A DNA stretch of 64,000 nucleotides from Rhodococcus sp. B50 (GTDB taxonomy: Bacteria > Actinomycetota > Actinomycetes > Mycobacteriales > Mycobacteriaceae), in NCBI RefSeq assembly GCF_013602415.1, contig NZ_WPAG02000002.1, forward strand, positions 1,426,001-1,490,000, read 5' to 3'. Under the pieces are notes generated by a model. It was not told the origin of the DNA and did not search any database. It was given only the letters and a program-made list of their open reading frames with translations. Below, in pieces: positions 28,400-42,304 of this stretch; the first letter of the stretch is position 1; each line of letters begins with the position of its first letter. The position numbers and the translations under genes are program-made.

Positions 28400-29611
28400 T
28401 CAGCCCTCCAGAACCGAGATGCCGGGCAGTTCCTTGCCCTCGAGGTATTCGAGGGAGGCGCCGCCACCGGTGGAGATGTGCGAGAAGCGCTCCTCACCGA
28501 GTCCGAGCGACCGCACGGCCGCAGCGGAGTCGCCGCCGCCGACGACACTGAACGCGCCCTTGCCGGTGGCCTCGATGATCGCCTCCGCGACACCCTTCGT
28601 GCCGGCCGCGAAGTTCTCGAACTCGAACACGCCCATCGGGCCGTTCCAGAACACCGTCTTCGCGGAGCCGAGGAGCGAGGCGAAGCGCTGCACGGATTCG
28701 GGTCCGATGTCGAGGCCCATCCATCCCTCGGGGATGGAGTCGGCCGCGACGGTCTGCGATTGTGCATCGGCCGCGAACTTGTCGGCCACCACCACGTCCT
28801 GCGGGATGTGGATGACGTCGCCGAACCGCTCGAGCAGCTGCTTGCAGGTGTCGATCATCGACTCCTCGAGAAGCGACGTACCGACCGGATACCCCTGTGC
28901 CGCAAGGAAGGTGAAGCACATGCCGCCACCGATGACGAGCGTGTCGACCTTGGGTGCAAGTGCCTCGATGACCCCGAGCTTGTCGGAGACCTTCGAGCCG
29001 CCGAGCACCACGGCGTAAGGACGCTCGGTGTCGGTGGTGAGCTTGGCGAGCACCTCGACCTCGGCTGCGACGAGACCACCCGCGTAGTGCGGGAGCAGCG
29101 TCGCGACGTCGTAGACCGACGCCTGCTTGCGGTGTACGACACCGAAGCCGTCGGAGACGAACGCGCCGTCGTCGCCGACGAGCTCGACGAGCTCACGGGC
29201 GAAGGCGAGGCGCTCGGCGTCGTCCTTGCTGGTCTCGCGAGCGTCGAACCGGACGTTCTCGAGCAGGAGGATGTCGCCGTCGGTCAGGCCTTCGGAGCGC
29301 GCGAGCGCATCCTGCCCGACGACGTCGCCGGCGAGCTGGACGTTGCGCCCGAGCACCTCGCCGAGCTTCGCTGCGACAGGCGCGAGCGAATACTTCGGAT
29401 CCGGCTCGCCCTTGGGGCGGCCGAGGTGCGCGGTCACGACGACCTTCGCCCCGGCCTCCGCCAGCGTGCGGATGGTGGGCGCGGACGCGAGGATGCGGCC
29501 GGCGTCGGTGATCGTCTCGCCGTCGAGCGGGACGTTGAGGTCGGAGCGCACGAGCACGCCCCGGCCCTCGACACCGGCGTCGAGCAGATCCTTCAGGGTC
29601 TGAACTGCCAC
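28400..29611 (-). CDS. pgk: Phosphoglycerate kinase
   Basis: 403-residue kinase making ATP from 1,3-bisphosphoglycerate. Family motifs: [13 protein letters not shown] near the start, [11 protein letters not shown], and the nucleotide-binding [15 protein letters not shown] and [11 protein letters not shown] at the C-terminal side. The GTG start at 29611 ([15 protein letters not shown]) lies 26 bp after gap; the open frame upstream of it is antiframe of gap and is not used. Confidence 0.97.
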   Translation of the reverse strand: MAVQTLKDLLDAGVEGRGVLVRSDLNVPLDGETITDAGRILASAPTIRTLAEAGAKVVVTAHLGRPKGEPDPKYSLAPVAAKLGEVLGRNVQLAGDVVGQDALARSEGLTDGDILLLENVRFDARETSKDDAERLAFARELVELVGDDGAFVSDGFGVVHRKQASVYDVATLLPHYAGGLVAAEVEVLAKLTTDTERPYAVVLGGSKVSDKLGVIEALAPKVDTLVIGGGMCFTFLAAQGYPVGTSLLEESMIDTCKQLLERFGDVIHIPQDVVVADKFAADAQSQTVAADSIPEGWMGLDIGPESVQRFASLLGSAKTVFWNGPMGVFEFENFAAGTKGVAEAIIEATGKGAFSVVGGGDSAAAVRSLGLGEERFSHISTGGGASLEYLEGKELPGISVLEG

Positions 29612-29637
29612 TGTTCGGGTGTCCTGTTCTGCGAGTA

Positions 29638-30711
<1,074 letters not shown>

Positions 30712-30777
30712 GTGGGCCGTGGTCGTCCGAGGGGAGCCGCCCTGTCGTGGCGCGAACTCCGTTGCAAGCCTGCCCCG

Positions 30778-31755
30778 CTATGCCTCGTCCAGCAACTCAG
30801 CGGTGACGGCCGACTCCGTGTCTGGTATCCCGAGTTCCTTCGCGCGACGATCCGCCATCGACAGCAGGCGGCGGATCCGCCCTGCCACGGCGTCCTTGGT
30901 CATCGGGGGATCGGCGAGCTGACCGAGTTCCTCGAGGGACGCCTGGCGGTGCTGCACGCGCAGCGACCCGGCGGCCGCGAGGTGGTCGGGCACGTCCTCT
31001 CCCAAGATCGCCAGCGCCCGTTCGACCCGCGCGGCGGCCGCCACTGCGGCGCGTGCGGACCGGCGCAGATTCGCGTCGTCGAAGTTGGCGAGGCGGTTCG
31101 CGGTCGCGCGCACCTCCCGGCGCATGCGGCGTTCCTCCCAGACCAGCCGGGTGTCCTGCGCGCCCATGTGGGTGAGCAACGCGCCGATGGCCTCGCCGTC
31201 GCGGATCACGACGCGGTCGGCGCCGCGCACCTCGCGGGCCTTGGCGGTGACGCCGAGCCGGCGGGCCGCACCGACGAGCGCGAGGGCGGCCTCCGGGCCG
31301 GGGCAGCTGACTTCGAGTGCCGAGGACCGGCCCGGTTCGGTGAGCGACCCGTGCGCAAGGAAGGCCCCTCGCCAGGCCGCGGCAGAGTCGGAGACGCTGC
31401 CACCGACCACCTGTGCCGGCAGGCCACGTACGGGTCGTCCCCGGCCGTCGAGCAGGCCGGTGCGGCGGGCCAGCGCCTCGCCGTCCTTGCCGACCCGGAC
31501 GACGTACCGGGAGCTCTTGCGAAGTCCACCCGCACCGAGCACCTGGATCTCGGCGGGATAGCTGTAGAGCTCGAAGATCTCGCGGCGGAGACGGCGGGCG
31601 ATCGATCCGAGGTCCACTTCGGCCTCGACGACCACCCGTCCGGCGACGATGTGCAATCCCCCGGCGAAACGCAGAAGGGCGGACACCTCGGCCTTGCGGT
31701 TGCTGATCCTGGTGACCGACAACCTGCTCAGCTCGTCCTTGACCTCCGCTGTCAT
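30778..31755 (-). CDS. whiA: WhiA, sporulation/cell-division regulator
   Basis: 325-residue WhiA: an N-terminal LAGLIDADG-endonuclease-like part ([22 protein letters not shown]) fused to a C-terminal helix-turn-helix ([25 protein letters not shown]). In Streptomyces it controls division genes with WhiB; in other actinobacteria it also affects growth and division. ATG 31755 overlaps the yvcK stop (ATGA); a GTG at 31761 with a better upstream purine stretch would add two residues. It ends the ten-gene chain from rpe. Confidence 0.95.
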   Translation of the reverse strand: MTAEVKDELSRLSVTRISNRKAEVSALLRFAGGLHIVAGRVVVEAEVDLGSIARRLRREIFELYSYPAEIQVLGAGGLRKSSRYVVRVGKDGEALARRTGLLDGRGRPVRGLPAQVVGGSVSDSAAAWRGAFLAHGSLTEPGRSSALEVSCPGPEAALALVGAARRLGVTAKAREVRGADRVVIRDGEAIGALLTHMGAQDTRLVWEERRMRREVRATANRLANFDDANLRRSARAAVAAAARVERALAILGEDVPDHLAAAGSLRVQHRQASLEELGQLADPPMTKDAVAGRIRRLLSMADRRAKELGIPDTESAVTAELLDEA

Positions 31756-32786
31756 TGCCACGAGACGCTCTCCCTCCCGTCCCCGCGTGCGGCGCGGTTT
31801 CCACCGCGCGAGGACAGACATGTTTCCAGTGCCCCGGCCAACTTGGCGGGGTCGTGTCGATGCGTACCGGTCTCCGCGACCTCGACGAACGAGACGTCCG
31901 CTCCGAATCGGGCCGCGGACCGGCTCAGGTGCTCGCGCTCGCGTCCTTCCGGTACCGAGGCAGCATCCACGACGACGTGGTCGACACGGAAATCGGGTGC
32001 GTGCTGGGCGAGAACGTGCAGGTGACGCTCGGCCGAGAATCCCGCGGTCTCCCCCGGTTCCGCCGCGAGGTTGAGCACGAGGACCTTGAGCGCCTTCGTG
32101 TGGACGAGCGCCTCGTGCAGATCCGGGACGAGCACATGCGGGATGACGCTCGAGAACCAGGATCCGGGGCCGAGCACCACGAGGTCGGCCTCGCACACCG
32201 CGTCGAGCGCAGGAGCGCAGGCCGGCGGGTCGGCGGGGATCAGGCGGACCCTGCGCACCTTGCCCGGGGTGGTCGCCACCGCGACCTGCCCGCGGATGCA
32301 CCGGCTCACCCGGGGATCGGATTCGAGTCCCGACACGTCGGCCTCGATGTCGAGCGGTATCGGTGACATGGGCAGGACACGGCCGCGCACGTCGAGGACG
32401 CGGGCGAGCATCTCGAGCGCGGTGACGGTGTCGCCCGCCACCTCGGCGAGCCCGGCGAGGATCAGGTTGCCGACGGAGTGCCCGGCGAGTGCACCCGTCC
32501 CCCCGAAACGGTGCTGCACGGTCTCGGTCCACACCCGGACCTCGTCGTCCGGGCCGGCGAGGGCGGCGAGGGCCATGCGCAGATCACCGGGTGGGACGAC
32601 GCCGAGTTCGGCGCGCAGCCGCCCGGAGGAGCCCCCGTCGTCGGCGACGGTCACCACGGCGGTGACCCGCTCGGTGAGGCGCCGTACGGCGCTGAGGGTG
32701 GCGTACAGGCCGTGGCCGCCACCGAGAGCCGTGATCGCAGGTCCGGGCATCGCCTCCTGGGAATTCGGCGCCTCGTCGGAGTTCAC
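31752..32786 (-). CDS. yvcK: YvcK/CuvA-family gluconeogenesis and envelope factor
   Basis: 344-residue protein of the YvcK family, related to CofD transferases. The nucleotide-sugar-binding N-terminus [19 protein letters not shown] and [15 protein letters not shown] are clear, as is [20 protein letters not shown]. Homologues bind UDP-GlcNAc, are needed for growth on gluconeogenic carbon and affect peptidoglycan synthesis. GTG at 32786 overlaps the rapZ stop. The rapZ-yvcK-whiA order is conserved in Gram-positive bacteria. Confidence 0.94.
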   Translation of the reverse strand: MNSDEAPNSQEAMPGPAITALGGGHGLYATLSAVRRLTERVTAVVTVADDGGSSGRLRAELGVVPPGDLRMALAALAGPDDEVRVWTETVQHRFGGTGALAGHSVGNLILAGLAEVAGDTVTALEMLARVLDVRGRVLPMSPIPLDIEADVSGLESDPRVSRCIRGQVAVATTPGKVRRVRLIPADPPACAPALDAVCEADLVVLGPGSWFSSVIPHVLVPDLHEALVHTKALKVLVLNLAAEPGETAGFSAERHLHVLAQHAPDFRVDHVVVDAASVPEGREREHLSRSAARFGADVSFVEVAETGTHRHDPAKLAGALETCLSSRGGNRAARGDGRESVSWQ

Positions 32787-33724
32787 TCGCGCCCCAGATC
32801 CCGGTGCACCACGTTCACCGTGAGATCCGGTGCCTGCTCCAGGCGTGCGGCGAGGGCCTCGGCCATCGCCACGCTCCGGTGTTTCCCTCCCGTGCAGCCC
32901 ACTGCAATCGTCATGTAGCGCTTCCCCTCCCGACGGTAACCGGCCGTCGTCAGATCGAGCAGCCGGTGGTAGGTGGCGAGATAATCCTCGGCACCGTCGC
33001 GGGAGAGTACATAGTCGCGCACCGCCGCGTCCTGCCCGGTGTGCGGACGCAGTTCGGCGATCCAGTGGGGGTTCGGCAGGAACCGCACGTCGCACACGAC
33101 ATCGGAGTCCATGGGCAGGCCGTACTTGAAGCCGAACGACTCCACCGTCACTCGAATGGTGTCGGATGCGGCGTCGCCGAAGGCCGCCTCGATCTTGCGG
33201 CGCAGATCGGGCCCCGACAGCGCGGAGGTGTCGATCACGAGGTCGGCGGCGGCCTTGACGGGAGCGAGCTGCTCGCGTTCGACGGCGATGCCGTCGGTGA
33301 GTGTGCGGTCGGCCGTATCGGACTGCAGCGGATGACTGCGGCGCACCTGTTCGAATCGCCGGACGAGCACCGAGTCGGCCGCTTCGAGGAACAGCACACG
33401 GGTGTTGACCGGGCGGGCGGCGAGGTCGGTGACGACGCGTTCGAGGTCGCCGGTGAACAGCCGGCTGCGCACATCCATCACCACGGCGAGACGTTGCAGT
33501 GGAGGCTCGGCCTGCACCGCGAGATCGATCATGGACAGCATCAACTGGGGCGGAAGGTTCTCCGCCACGTACCATCCGAGATCCTCGAGGGCGGTCGCCG
33601 CCGTACTCAGCCCTGCCCCGGACAGGCCGGTGACGACGATGACTTCGGCCTGTGCCGGCCGCTCACCGTCGACTCCCGACTCCGCACCGTCCGCCGTTCC
33701 CGGGATCCGACCCACTTCGGTCAC
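32783..33724 (-). CDS. rapZ: RapZ/YvcJ-family nucleotide-binding protein
   Basis: 313-residue protein. In E. coli RapZ adapts RNase E to small RNAs of amino-sugar metabolism; the actinobacterial role is not known. The N-terminal P-loop reads GLSGAGLST, with Leu where the catalytic Lys is expected, so ATP/GTP hydrolysis is doubtful. The C-terminal domain is well kept: [25 protein letters not shown] and [20 protein letters not shown] 33724 overlaps the uvrC stop by four bases. Confidence 0.93.
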   Translation of the reverse strand: MTEVGRIPGTADGAESGVDGERPAQAEVIVVTGLSGAGLSTAATALEDLGWYVAENLPPQLMLSMIDLAVQAEPPLQRLAVVMDVRSRLFTGDLERVVTDLAARPVNTRVLFLEAADSVLVRRFEQVRRSHPLQSDTADRTLTDGIAVEREQLAPVKAAADLVIDTSALSGPDLRRKIEAAFGDAASDTIRVTVESFGFKYGLPMDSDVVCDVRFLPNPHWIAELRPHTGQDAAVRDYVLSRDGAEDYLATYHRLLDLTTAGYRREGKRYMTIAVGCTGGKHRSVAMAEALAARLEQAPDLTVNVVHRDLGRE

Positions 33725-35889
33725 TGTTCCGACTCCGCTCGTACTCCCGACACGCCGACGGAGCCATCATCGCCTACCGGCGTGTCGCCCGCATCCGCGA
33801 CCGCCGGCGCGTCGGTACCGTCCTGCGGTGGGGCGGCCGGTGGCGACGTGTCGTCCCGCAACGCCTCGAGCACGGCACGTGCGGTGGCCTGCCCGATCCC
33901 GGGCACCGCGGTGATCTCCTCGACGCTCGCCTCCCGCAACCGTGCGACCGACCCGAAATGGGTGACGAGCGCCTTGCGCCGGGTGTCGCCGAGACCGCGG
34001 ACCCCGTCGAGAGCGGACGCCGTCATCCGCTTGGACCGCTTGCTCCGGTGGTAACCGATGGCGAAACGGTGCGCTTCGTCGCGGATGCGCTGCAACAGGA
34101 ACAGCGACTCGCTGGTGCGCGGAAGGATCACCGGATCCTCCTCCCCCGGCACCCACACCTCCTCGAGGCGCTTCGCGAGTCCGACGACAGCGACATCCGT
34201 GATGCCGAGTTCGTCGAGGACCTCCGCCGCGGCCGCGACCTGCGGTGCACCGCCGTCGACGACGAACAGGTTCGGTGGGTACGCGAACCGGCGCGGTCGG
34301 CCCGTCGCCGGGTCCAATGCCGCCTCGGGCGCAAGATCCCCGCCGTCACCTCCGTCGGACCCCGGTTCGGCCGCATCCGTCTGCCGCGCCACGTCGCGGT
34401 TGTGCCGGAGGAAGCGTCGACGCGTCACCTCCGCGATCGAGGCGACGTCGTCGCTGCGTCCGTCTCCGGCGGCCTCCTTGATCGCGTAGTGCCGGTAGTC
34501 GGACTTGCGCGGCAGCCCGTCCTCGAACACCACGAGCGATGCGACGACGTCGGTGCCTTGCACGTGGCTGATGTCGACACATTCGATGCGCAGCGGCGCC
34601 GAGTCGAGGTCGAGGGCGTCCTGGATGCCCTGCAAGGCCGCCGAGCGCGCGTTGAAGTCGCCCGCGCGCCGCAGCTTGTGCTGGGCCAGTGCTTCCTTGG
34701 CGTTGCGCTCGACTGTATCGGCCAGGGCCTTCTTGTCGCCGCGCTGCGGGATGCGCAGGCGCACGGGGCCGCCCCGCAGGCGTCCGAGCCAGCGGCTCAT
34801 CTCGTCCGGATCCGGCGGCAGGGCGGGGACGAGCACCTCGCGCGGCACGGCGCTGGTCGTGTCGGTGTCGCCGCTGTCGAGCGCGGCCTCCTCACCGTAG
34901 AACTGGGTGAGGAACTGCTCGACGAGCAGGGAGAGTTCTTCGGCGTCGTCCGTTCCCTCGGCGGCCTCGACGCCGGTGACGTCGCGGTCCTCGGGACGGT
35001 CGAGCACGTCACCGGACTTCTCGACGACCCAGCCACGCTGACCCCGTACGCGACCGCCACGCACGTGGAAGACCTGCACGGCCACCTCAAGGTCGTCGCC
35101 CGCGAAGGCCACGAGGTCGGCGTCGGTGCCGTCGCCGAGCACGACCGCCTGCTTCTCGAGCGCCTTGCGCAGCGCACCGAGATCGTCGCGCAGGCGGGCG
35201 GCGGTCTCGAAGTCGAGCTCCTCCGCCGCAGCCTGCATCCGCTTCTCGACATCGCGCACGAGTTTGTCGGTGCGTCCGGCGAGAAAGTCGCAGAAGTCCT
35301 CGACGATGCGACGGTGCTCGTCTGCGGACACGCGCCCGACGCAGGGCGCGGAGCACTTGTCTATGTAGCCGAGCAGGCACGGACGGCCGATCTGCGCATG
35401 CCGCTTGAAGACCCCCGCCGAGCACGTGCGCGACGGGAACACCCGCAGCAGCAGATCGAGGGTCTCGCGGATTGCCCAGGCATGCGAGTAGGGACCGAAA
35501 TAGCGCACACCCTTGCGGCGCGGCCCGCGGTAGACGAACAGCCGAGGATATTCCTCGTTCAACGTGACCGCGAGCATCGGATAGGTCTTGTCGTCGCGGT
35601 AGCGGACGTTGAAGCGCGGGTCGAACTCCTTGATCCAGTTGTATTCGAGCTGGAGTGCCTCGACCTCGGTGCGCACCACCGTCCACTCGACCCGGCCCGC
35701 GGTGGTCACCATCTGGCGGGTGCGCGGATGCAACGAAGCGATGTCGGCGAAGTACGAGTTCAGGCGCGAGCGAAGGTTCTTCGCCTTGCCGACGTAGACG
35801 ACCCGGCCGTGCGGGTCGCGGAACTTGTAGACCCCCGGCTCCGTGGGAATGGAGCCGGGGGCAGGGCGATATGTCGAGGGGTCGGGCAC
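33721..35889 (-). CDS. uvrC: UvrC, excinuclease ABC subunit C
   Basis: 722-residue nucleotide excision repair nuclease that cuts both sides of a lesion marked by UvrAB. Domains in order: GIY-YIG nuclease ([21 protein letters not shown]), cysteine-rich [12 protein letters not shown] helix pair (~205-240), an acidic actinobacterial insert (~285-340), the RNase H-like nuclease ([23 protein letters not shown] and [10 protein letters not shown]) and C-terminal helix-hairpin-helix repeats ([31 protein letters not shown]). An extra acidic linker precedes VDGGAPQ. Confidence 0.97.
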   Translation of the reverse strand: MPDPSTYRPAPGSIPTEPGVYKFRDPHGRVVYVGKAKNLRSRLNSYFADIASLHPRTRQMVTTAGRVEWTVVRTEVEALQLEYNWIKEFDPRFNVRYRDDKTYPMLAVTLNEEYPRLFVYRGPRRKGVRYFGPYSHAWAIRETLDLLLRVFPSRTCSAGVFKRHAQIGRPCLLGYIDKCSAPCVGRVSADEHRRIVEDFCDFLAGRTDKLVRDVEKRMQAAAEELDFETAARLRDDLGALRKALEKQAVVLGDGTDADLVAFAGDDLEVAVQVFHVRGGRVRGQRGWVVEKSGDVLDRPEDRDVTGVEAAEGTDDAEELSLLVEQFLTQFYGEEAALDSGDTDTTSAVPREVLVPALPPDPDEMSRWLGRLRGGPVRLRIPQRGDKKALADTVERNAKEALAQHKLRRAGDFNARSAALQGIQDALDLDSAPLRIECVDISHVQGTDVVASLVVFEDGLPRKSDYRHYAIKEAAGDGRSDDVASIAEVTRRRFLRHNRDVARQTDAAEPGSDGGDGGDLAPEAALDPATGRPRRFAYPPNLFVVDGGAPQVAAAAEVLDELGITDVAVVGLAKRLEEVWVPGEEDPVILPRTSESLFLLQRIRDEAHRFAIGYHRSKRSKRMTASALDGVRGLGDTRRKALVTHFGSVARLREASVEEITAVPGIGQATARAVLEALRDDTSPPAAPPQDGTDAPAVADAGDTPVGDDGSVGVSGVRAESEQ

Positions 35890-35898
35890 AGGTCCAGG

Positions 35899-38155
<2,257 letters not shown>

Positions 38156-38229
38156 TTCCCTGGACTCCAACTCTCGTATCCGGACGACTCGTGCTCCGCG
38201 TCCATTGTCGATCTCCACACTACGACCCG

Positions 38230-38835
38230 TCAGCGCGCGTTCTGCAGGCGCTCCACGTACTTGGCGATCACGTCGACCTCGAGGTTGACGAGGGTGCCCG
38301 GTTCCGCGGCGCCGAGGGTGGTCAGCGACAGGGTGGTGGGGATGAGCGAGATCTCGAACCACTCCTCGCCCCGTTTCCCACCGAGACCCGAGACCGTCAG
38401 CGAGACGCCGTCGACGGTGATCGAGCCCTTTTCGACGACGTAGCGGGAGATCTCGGCCGGGAGGGAGATGCGCACGACCGTCCAGTTCTCCGAAGGCGCC
38501 CGGGAGACGACGGCACCCGTGGCGTCGACGTGGCCTTGCACCAGGTGACCGCCGAGCCGGCTGTTCAGAGCGGCGGCGCGTTCGAGGTTGACGGAGCTGC
38601 CGAGTGTGAGCTGCCCGAGCGACGAACGGTCGAGCGTCTCCTGCATCACATCTGCGGTGAAGGAGTCTCCGTCGAGGACGTCGACGACCGTCAGGCACAC
38701 ACCGTTGACCGCGATCGAATCGCCGTGCTTGGCGTCGGAGGTCACCAACGGTCCGCGCACGGTGAAGCGCGCCGCGTCGGCGAGGTCCTCCTTCGCCACG
38801 ATCTCACCGAGTTCCTCGACGATGCCCGTGAACAT
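38230..38835 (-). CDS. ribE: Riboflavin synthase, alpha chain
   Basis: 201-residue riboflavin synthase, which dismutates two lumazines into riboflavin. It has two similar barrels, each opening [10 protein letters not shown] or [13 protein letters not shown], with [11 protein letters not shown] and [12 protein letters not shown] as the paired motifs. ATG 38835 follows AGGAG. It is called ribC in mycobacteria. In M. tuberculosis lprG and p55 lie between this gene and ribD; here the gap is only 39 bp. Confidence 0.95.
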   Translation of the reverse strand: MFTGIVEELGEIVAKEDLADAARFTVRGPLVTSDAKHGDSIAVNGVCLTVVDVLDGDSFTADVMQETLDRSSLGQLTLGSSVNLERAAALNSRLGGHLVQGHVDATGAVVSRAPSENWTVVRISLPAEISRYVVEKGSITVDGVSLTVSGLGGKRGEEWFEISLIPTTLSLTTLGAAEPGTLVNLEVDVIAKYVERLQNAR

Positions 38836-38874
38836 GTTCCGCTCCTTAGCTCCCGATCCGTGACCGGGTCCGAT

Positions 38875-39894
38875 TCAGTTGTCCCGGTCCGGGACGAGTG
38901 TCAAGAGAATGTCCGAGCCGACCGTCTCGACGCGTTCTCGGCGAAACCGTAGCGCGTCCGCGATCGTGCCCACTCCGGCGTCCTCGACGGCGGCTTCGCC
39001 GGCCCCGAGCACGACGGGTGCCAGGTACGCCTGGATGCGGTCGACACAACCCGCCGCGAGGAACGCACCCGCGAGTCGGGGTCCGCCCTCGACCAGCACG
39101 TCGGGCCGGTCGTCGAGCGCGGCGAGTACCTCACCGAGATCGTGGGTACGCAGCACCAGCGTCGGCGCGGAGTCGTCGAGAACCCTTGCAGATGTTGGGA
39201 TCTCACGCATACCGACGACCACTCGCAGGGGCTGGTGCGGCGCGAGTTCCCCGTCGGGTAGACGGGCGGTGAGCCACGGATCGTCGGCGAGCACGGTGCC
39301 GGTGCCGACGATGATGGCGTCGAGCCGGCTGCGCTGATCGTGCACCCGGGCCCGCGATTCGGGGCCGGAGATCCACTTGCTCGTGCCGTCGGCGGCTGCG
39401 CTGCGGCCGTCCATCGAGGCGGCGTACTTCCACGTCACGTGCGGCCGGCCGGTGTGCTGCCGATGCAGCCACGCCCGCAACGGTCCGCGGGTGACGGCCT
39501 CGGCACCGAGACCGGGATGCACGGTGAGACCCGCGGCACGGAGAGTGCCGGCACCCCCACCGGCGACGGGATTCGGGTCGGCGACCGAGTAGTAGACCGT
39601 GGCGATCCCCGCATCGATGAGAGCCTGCGCGCACGGGCCGGTGCGGCCGGTGTGATTGCACGGCTCGAGAGTGACCACCGCGGTGCCACCGCGGGCACGC
39701 TCCCCCGCTGCAACGAGTGCCCGCACCTCGGCGTGCGGGCCGCCGGGAGGGGCGGTGGCGCCGATACCCGCCACCGCACCGTCCGCGTCGAGGATCACCG
39801 CACCGACCGGCGGGTTGGGGCTGGTCGTGCCCCGTACGGCCTCCGAGGCGTCGAGCGCGAACTGGAAGGCTTCGGCGATCTCGGGTGCGGTCAC
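38875..39894 (-). CDS. ribD: RibD, riboflavin deaminase/reductase
   Basis: 339-residue bifunctional enzyme. The N-terminal deaminase has the zinc motif PHAEVRAL and [16 protein letters not shown]; the C-terminal reductase has [37 protein letters not shown] and [13 protein letters not shown]. Together they make the ribityl pyrimidine used by RibH. GTG 39894 overlaps the rpe stop (GTGA), so rpe and the rib genes form one operon. Confidence 0.95.
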   Translation of the reverse strand: MTAPEIAEAFQFALDASEAVRGTTSPNPPVGAVILDADGAVAGIGATAPPGGPHAEVRALVAAGERARGGTAVVTLEPCNHTGRTGPCAQALIDAGIATVYYSVADPNPVAGGGAGTLRAAGLTVHPGLGAEAVTRGPLRAWLHRQHTGRPHVTWKYAASMDGRSAAADGTSKWISGPESRARVHDQRSRLDAIIVGTGTVLADDPWLTARLPDGELAPHQPLRVVVGMREIPTSARVLDDSAPTLVLRTHDLGEVLAALDDRPDVLVEGGPRLAGAFLAAGCVDRIQAYLAPVVLGAGEAAVEDAGVGTIADALRFRRERVETVGSDILLTLVPDRDN

Positions 39895-40574
39895 GGCGCG
39901 AGCGTCAGGTGCGGGGACGAAGCCCCGGCCTGCGCCCGCAACTTGCGGACCGCCTCGCCGGGATCGGCGGCGCCGTAGACGGCGGACCCGGCGACGAAGC
40001 AGTCCACACCGGCTTCGGCGGCGGCTTCGATGGTGTCGGCGTTGATGCCTCCGTCGATCTCCACGAGCAGACGGAGCTCACCCGAATCGACGAGACGACG
40101 GACCTGACGGGCCTTGTCGAGGACGTCGGGAATGAAGGATTGACCACCGAAGCCCGGTTCGACGCTCATCACGAGCAGCGTGTCGAATTCCTTCAGGATC
40201 TCGAGATACGGCTCGATCGGGGTACCGGGCTTGACCGACAGTCCGGCCTTGCCGCCGGCCGCGCGGATGTCGCGGGCCACGGCGACCGGATCGTCGGTGG
40301 CCTCGGCGTGGAAGGTGACGTTGTGCGCACCCGCTTCGGCGTAGGGCGGCGCCCACCGCCCGGGGTTCTCGATCATCAGGTGACAGTCGAGCGGGATGTC
40401 GGTCGCCTTCAGCAGCGACTCGACGACCGGGAGACCGAGTGTGAGGTTCGGAACGAAATGAGCGTCCATGACGTCGACGTGGAGCCAGTCGGCACCGGCG
40501 ACGGCCTGCGCCTCGTCGGCGAGACGAGCGAAATCCGCGGACAGGATGGACGGAGCGATCATCGGGTGGGCCAC
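39891..40574 (-). CDS. rpe: Ribulose-phosphate 3-epimerase
   Basis: 227-residue TIM barrel that converts ribulose 5-phosphate to xylulose 5-phosphate. [26 protein letters not shown] (metal ligands), DCHLMIENP and [12 protein letters not shown] are family signatures. Ribulose 5-phosphate is also the substrate of RibBA, so placing rpe at the head of the rib operon makes metabolic sense. The GTG at 40574 has no RBS; TAGACT lies eight bases upstream. Confidence 0.96.
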   Translation of the reverse strand: MAHPMIAPSILSADFARLADEAQAVAGADWLHVDVMDAHFVPNLTLGLPVVESLLKATDIPLDCHLMIENPGRWAPPYAEAGAHNVTFHAEATDDPVAVARDIRAAGGKAGLSVKPGTPIEPYLEILKEFDTLLVMSVEPGFGGQSFIPDVLDKARQVRRLVDSGELRLLVEIDGGINADTIEAAAEAGVDCFVAGSAVYGAADPGEAVRKLRAQAGASSPHLTLAP

Positions 40575-40582
40575 AACCGACG

Positions 40583-40588
40583 AGTCTA
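40583..40588 (-). promoter_or_regulatory. Candidate -10 of the rpe-rib-uvrC-whiA chain
   Basis: Minus-strand TAGACT eight bases before the rpe GTG suggests a leaderless or very short-leader transcript. No ribosome binding site is seen between them, which agrees. Confidence 0.4.
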
Positions 40589-40734
40589 ATCGGCGCGTTC
40601 CGCCGGATCGGACCTGCGTCGGACCCGCCGCCCGCAGCCGAACCCACCGGGAATCTCCGCTCTCGGGCGTATTGGTGCCATCGCGTGGCCGTTATGCCCG
40701 GAAGGCTGGCAGTCACCCGACCGAAAGGATCATC

Positions 40735-41385
40735 GTGACCGCTCTCCATCACCGCGAATCCCTCCCTCCCCGGCCGGATGGATCGAACACCGTCGACACT
40801 TTCCTGATCTCCGACCGCGCAGCCGCACTCGTCGACTTCCTCGTCGCCGTCTTCGAGTCCGAGGAAGTGCCCGAAGCGCGCACCCTCGACCACGACGGAC
40901 TGCTCCTCCACGCCGAGGTGCGGGTCGGCGACTCCGTGCTCGTGGTCGCCGACCGGAAACCGGACTGGCCGTTCACACCCGCCTTCGTGCGGGTCCACGT
41001 GCACGACGTCGATGCCGTCCTCGAACGCGCAACGCAGCACGGCGCGGAGATCGTCACACGGCCGACGGACTTCTTCGGCGATGTCCTCGCCCGGTTCTCG
41101 GATCCGTCCGGCAATCTCTGGTGGATCCAGCGGTACGATCCCGGCGCCGACACATCGGCGTGGACGGACGACGCAGCGGCAGACGAGTCGGCGGATTGGT
41201 CGGACGTTGCGAGCCCGGAGCTCGAGTACATCCACTCGACGCTTACCGAAGCCGTTCGCACCCTGCGGGACCCACACTCACGCGCGGTGTGGACGGCGGT
41301 CGTCGAACCGGTGCGACCGGCGGGTCGTCAGACCGCACGGGCGAGGGCATCGAAGCGGTCGATGTCCTCACGGCGGCAGACGTGA
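40735..41385 (+). CDS. VOC-superfamily (glyoxalase-like) protein
   Basis: 216-residue protein. Residues ~20-140 form a PhnB-like VOC domain (TFLISDRAAALVDFLVAVFESEEV, FVRVHVHDVDAVLERATQHGAE, RFSDPSGNLWWIQRY). Such proteins are metal-dependent lyases, dioxygenases or binding proteins; this one cannot be specified. GTG 40735 has GAAAGGA six bases upstream. The last 58 bp overlap the end of the convergent pfkB-type gene, and the encoded tail is unusually basic (ARARASKRSMSSRRQT). Confidence 0.8.
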   Translation: MTALHHRESLPPRPDGSNTVDTFLISDRAAALVDFLVAVFESEEVPEARTLDHDGLLLHAEVRVGDSVLVVADRKPDWPFTPAFVRVHVHDVDAVLERATQHGAEIVTRPTDFFGDVLARFSDPSGNLWWIQRYDPGADTSAWTDDAAADESADWSDVASPELEYIHSTLTEAVRTLRDPHSRAVWTAVVEPVRPAGRQTARARASKRSMSSRRQT

Positions 41386-42257
41386 CTTCCAGCGGTGAGC
41401 AAGGCCGCTGTGCCGCAAGCGATCCCGAGGGCGAGCGCATCCCGCAGCGATCGTTCCTGCAACAGTCCGACGACGAGTCCGGCGACCATGCTGTCACCGG
41501 CTCCGACGGCGCTGCGCACCTTGGCCGCCAGGGCCGGCACCCGCACAGCCTCGTCGGCGGTCACCATGATCGCCCCGTCTGCGCCGAGCGAGACGACCAC
41601 GATCTCCGTGACACCGGAGGTGACGAGTTCGCGCGCGGCCGCGATCTGCTCGTCGTCGGTGGCCAACTCCCGCCCGGTCCACTCGCACAACTCGTCCAGA
41701 CTTGGTTTGACGAGGTAGACACCCGAATCGATGCTGGTCAGCGCATCGCCCGACGAGTCGAGGACGAACCGCGCGCCGGCCTCGTGCGCCGCCGCGGCGA
41801 TGTGTCGGACGAAGGTGCCGGGTACACCGGGTGGGAAGCTGCCGCTCGCCACCACGTACCTCGCGCCTTCGGCGGCCTTTTCCAGCGTCGCGAGGCAGCG
41901 TTCCTGTTCCTCGTCCGTCAGCTCGGGACCGGGAGTGACGAAACGGTATTCCTGACCGCTGCGGCGGTCGATCGCCGTGAAGCACTCGCGGGTGGACCCG
42001 GCGATGGGGACGATGTGCTCCTCGACATCGTCGTCGTCGAGCAGACCACTCATCTGTTCACCCCGCGCACCGCCGGCCGGATAGACGGCGGCGGCCGAGG
42101 CACCGAGCACGCGCGCGACCTTCGCGACGTTCACTCCTCCCCCGCCGGCGTCGTAGAACGGCTCGTCGCAGCGGAGTTTGCGGGTGGGCACCACCGCGTC
42201 GGTGAAGGTCGTGACGTCGAGTGCCGGGTTCATGGTCAGGGTGACGATCTCGGGCAT
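41328..42257 (-). CDS. PfkB-family sugar kinase (phosphofructokinase-like)
   Basis: 309-residue ribokinase-fold kinase. The opening IVTLTMNPALDVTT and DAGGGGVNVAKVARVLG are typical of 1-phosphofructokinase and 6-phosphofructokinase-2/tagatose-6-phosphate kinases; the active-site anion hole is SAVGAGDSMVAGLVVG. Likely substrate is a phosphorylated ketose, but this is not fixed by sequence. ATG 42257 is preferred over an upstream start at 42308 because of the conserved MPEIVTLTMNPALD start. It follows the glycerate kinase gene by 47 bp and likely shares its transcript. Confidence 0.87.
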   Translation of the reverse strand: MPEIVTLTMNPALDVTTFTDAVVPTRKLRCDEPFYDAGGGGVNVAKVARVLGASAAAVYPAGGARGEQMSGLLDDDDVEEHIVPIAGSTRECFTAIDRRSGQEYRFVTPGPELTDEEQERCLATLEKAAEGARYVVASGSFPPGVPGTFVRHIAAAAHEAGARFVLDSSGDALTSIDSGVYLVKPSLDELCEWTGRELATDDEQIAAARELVTSGVTEIVVVSLGADGAIMVTADEAVRVPALAAKVRSAVGAGDSMVAGLVVGLLQERSLRDALALGIACGTAALLTAGSHVCRREDIDRFDALARAV

Positions 42258-42304
42258 GAGCGGAACCCTATTCGGCCCCGCCCGCCGGCGGGCGGAACTG
42301 CTGG

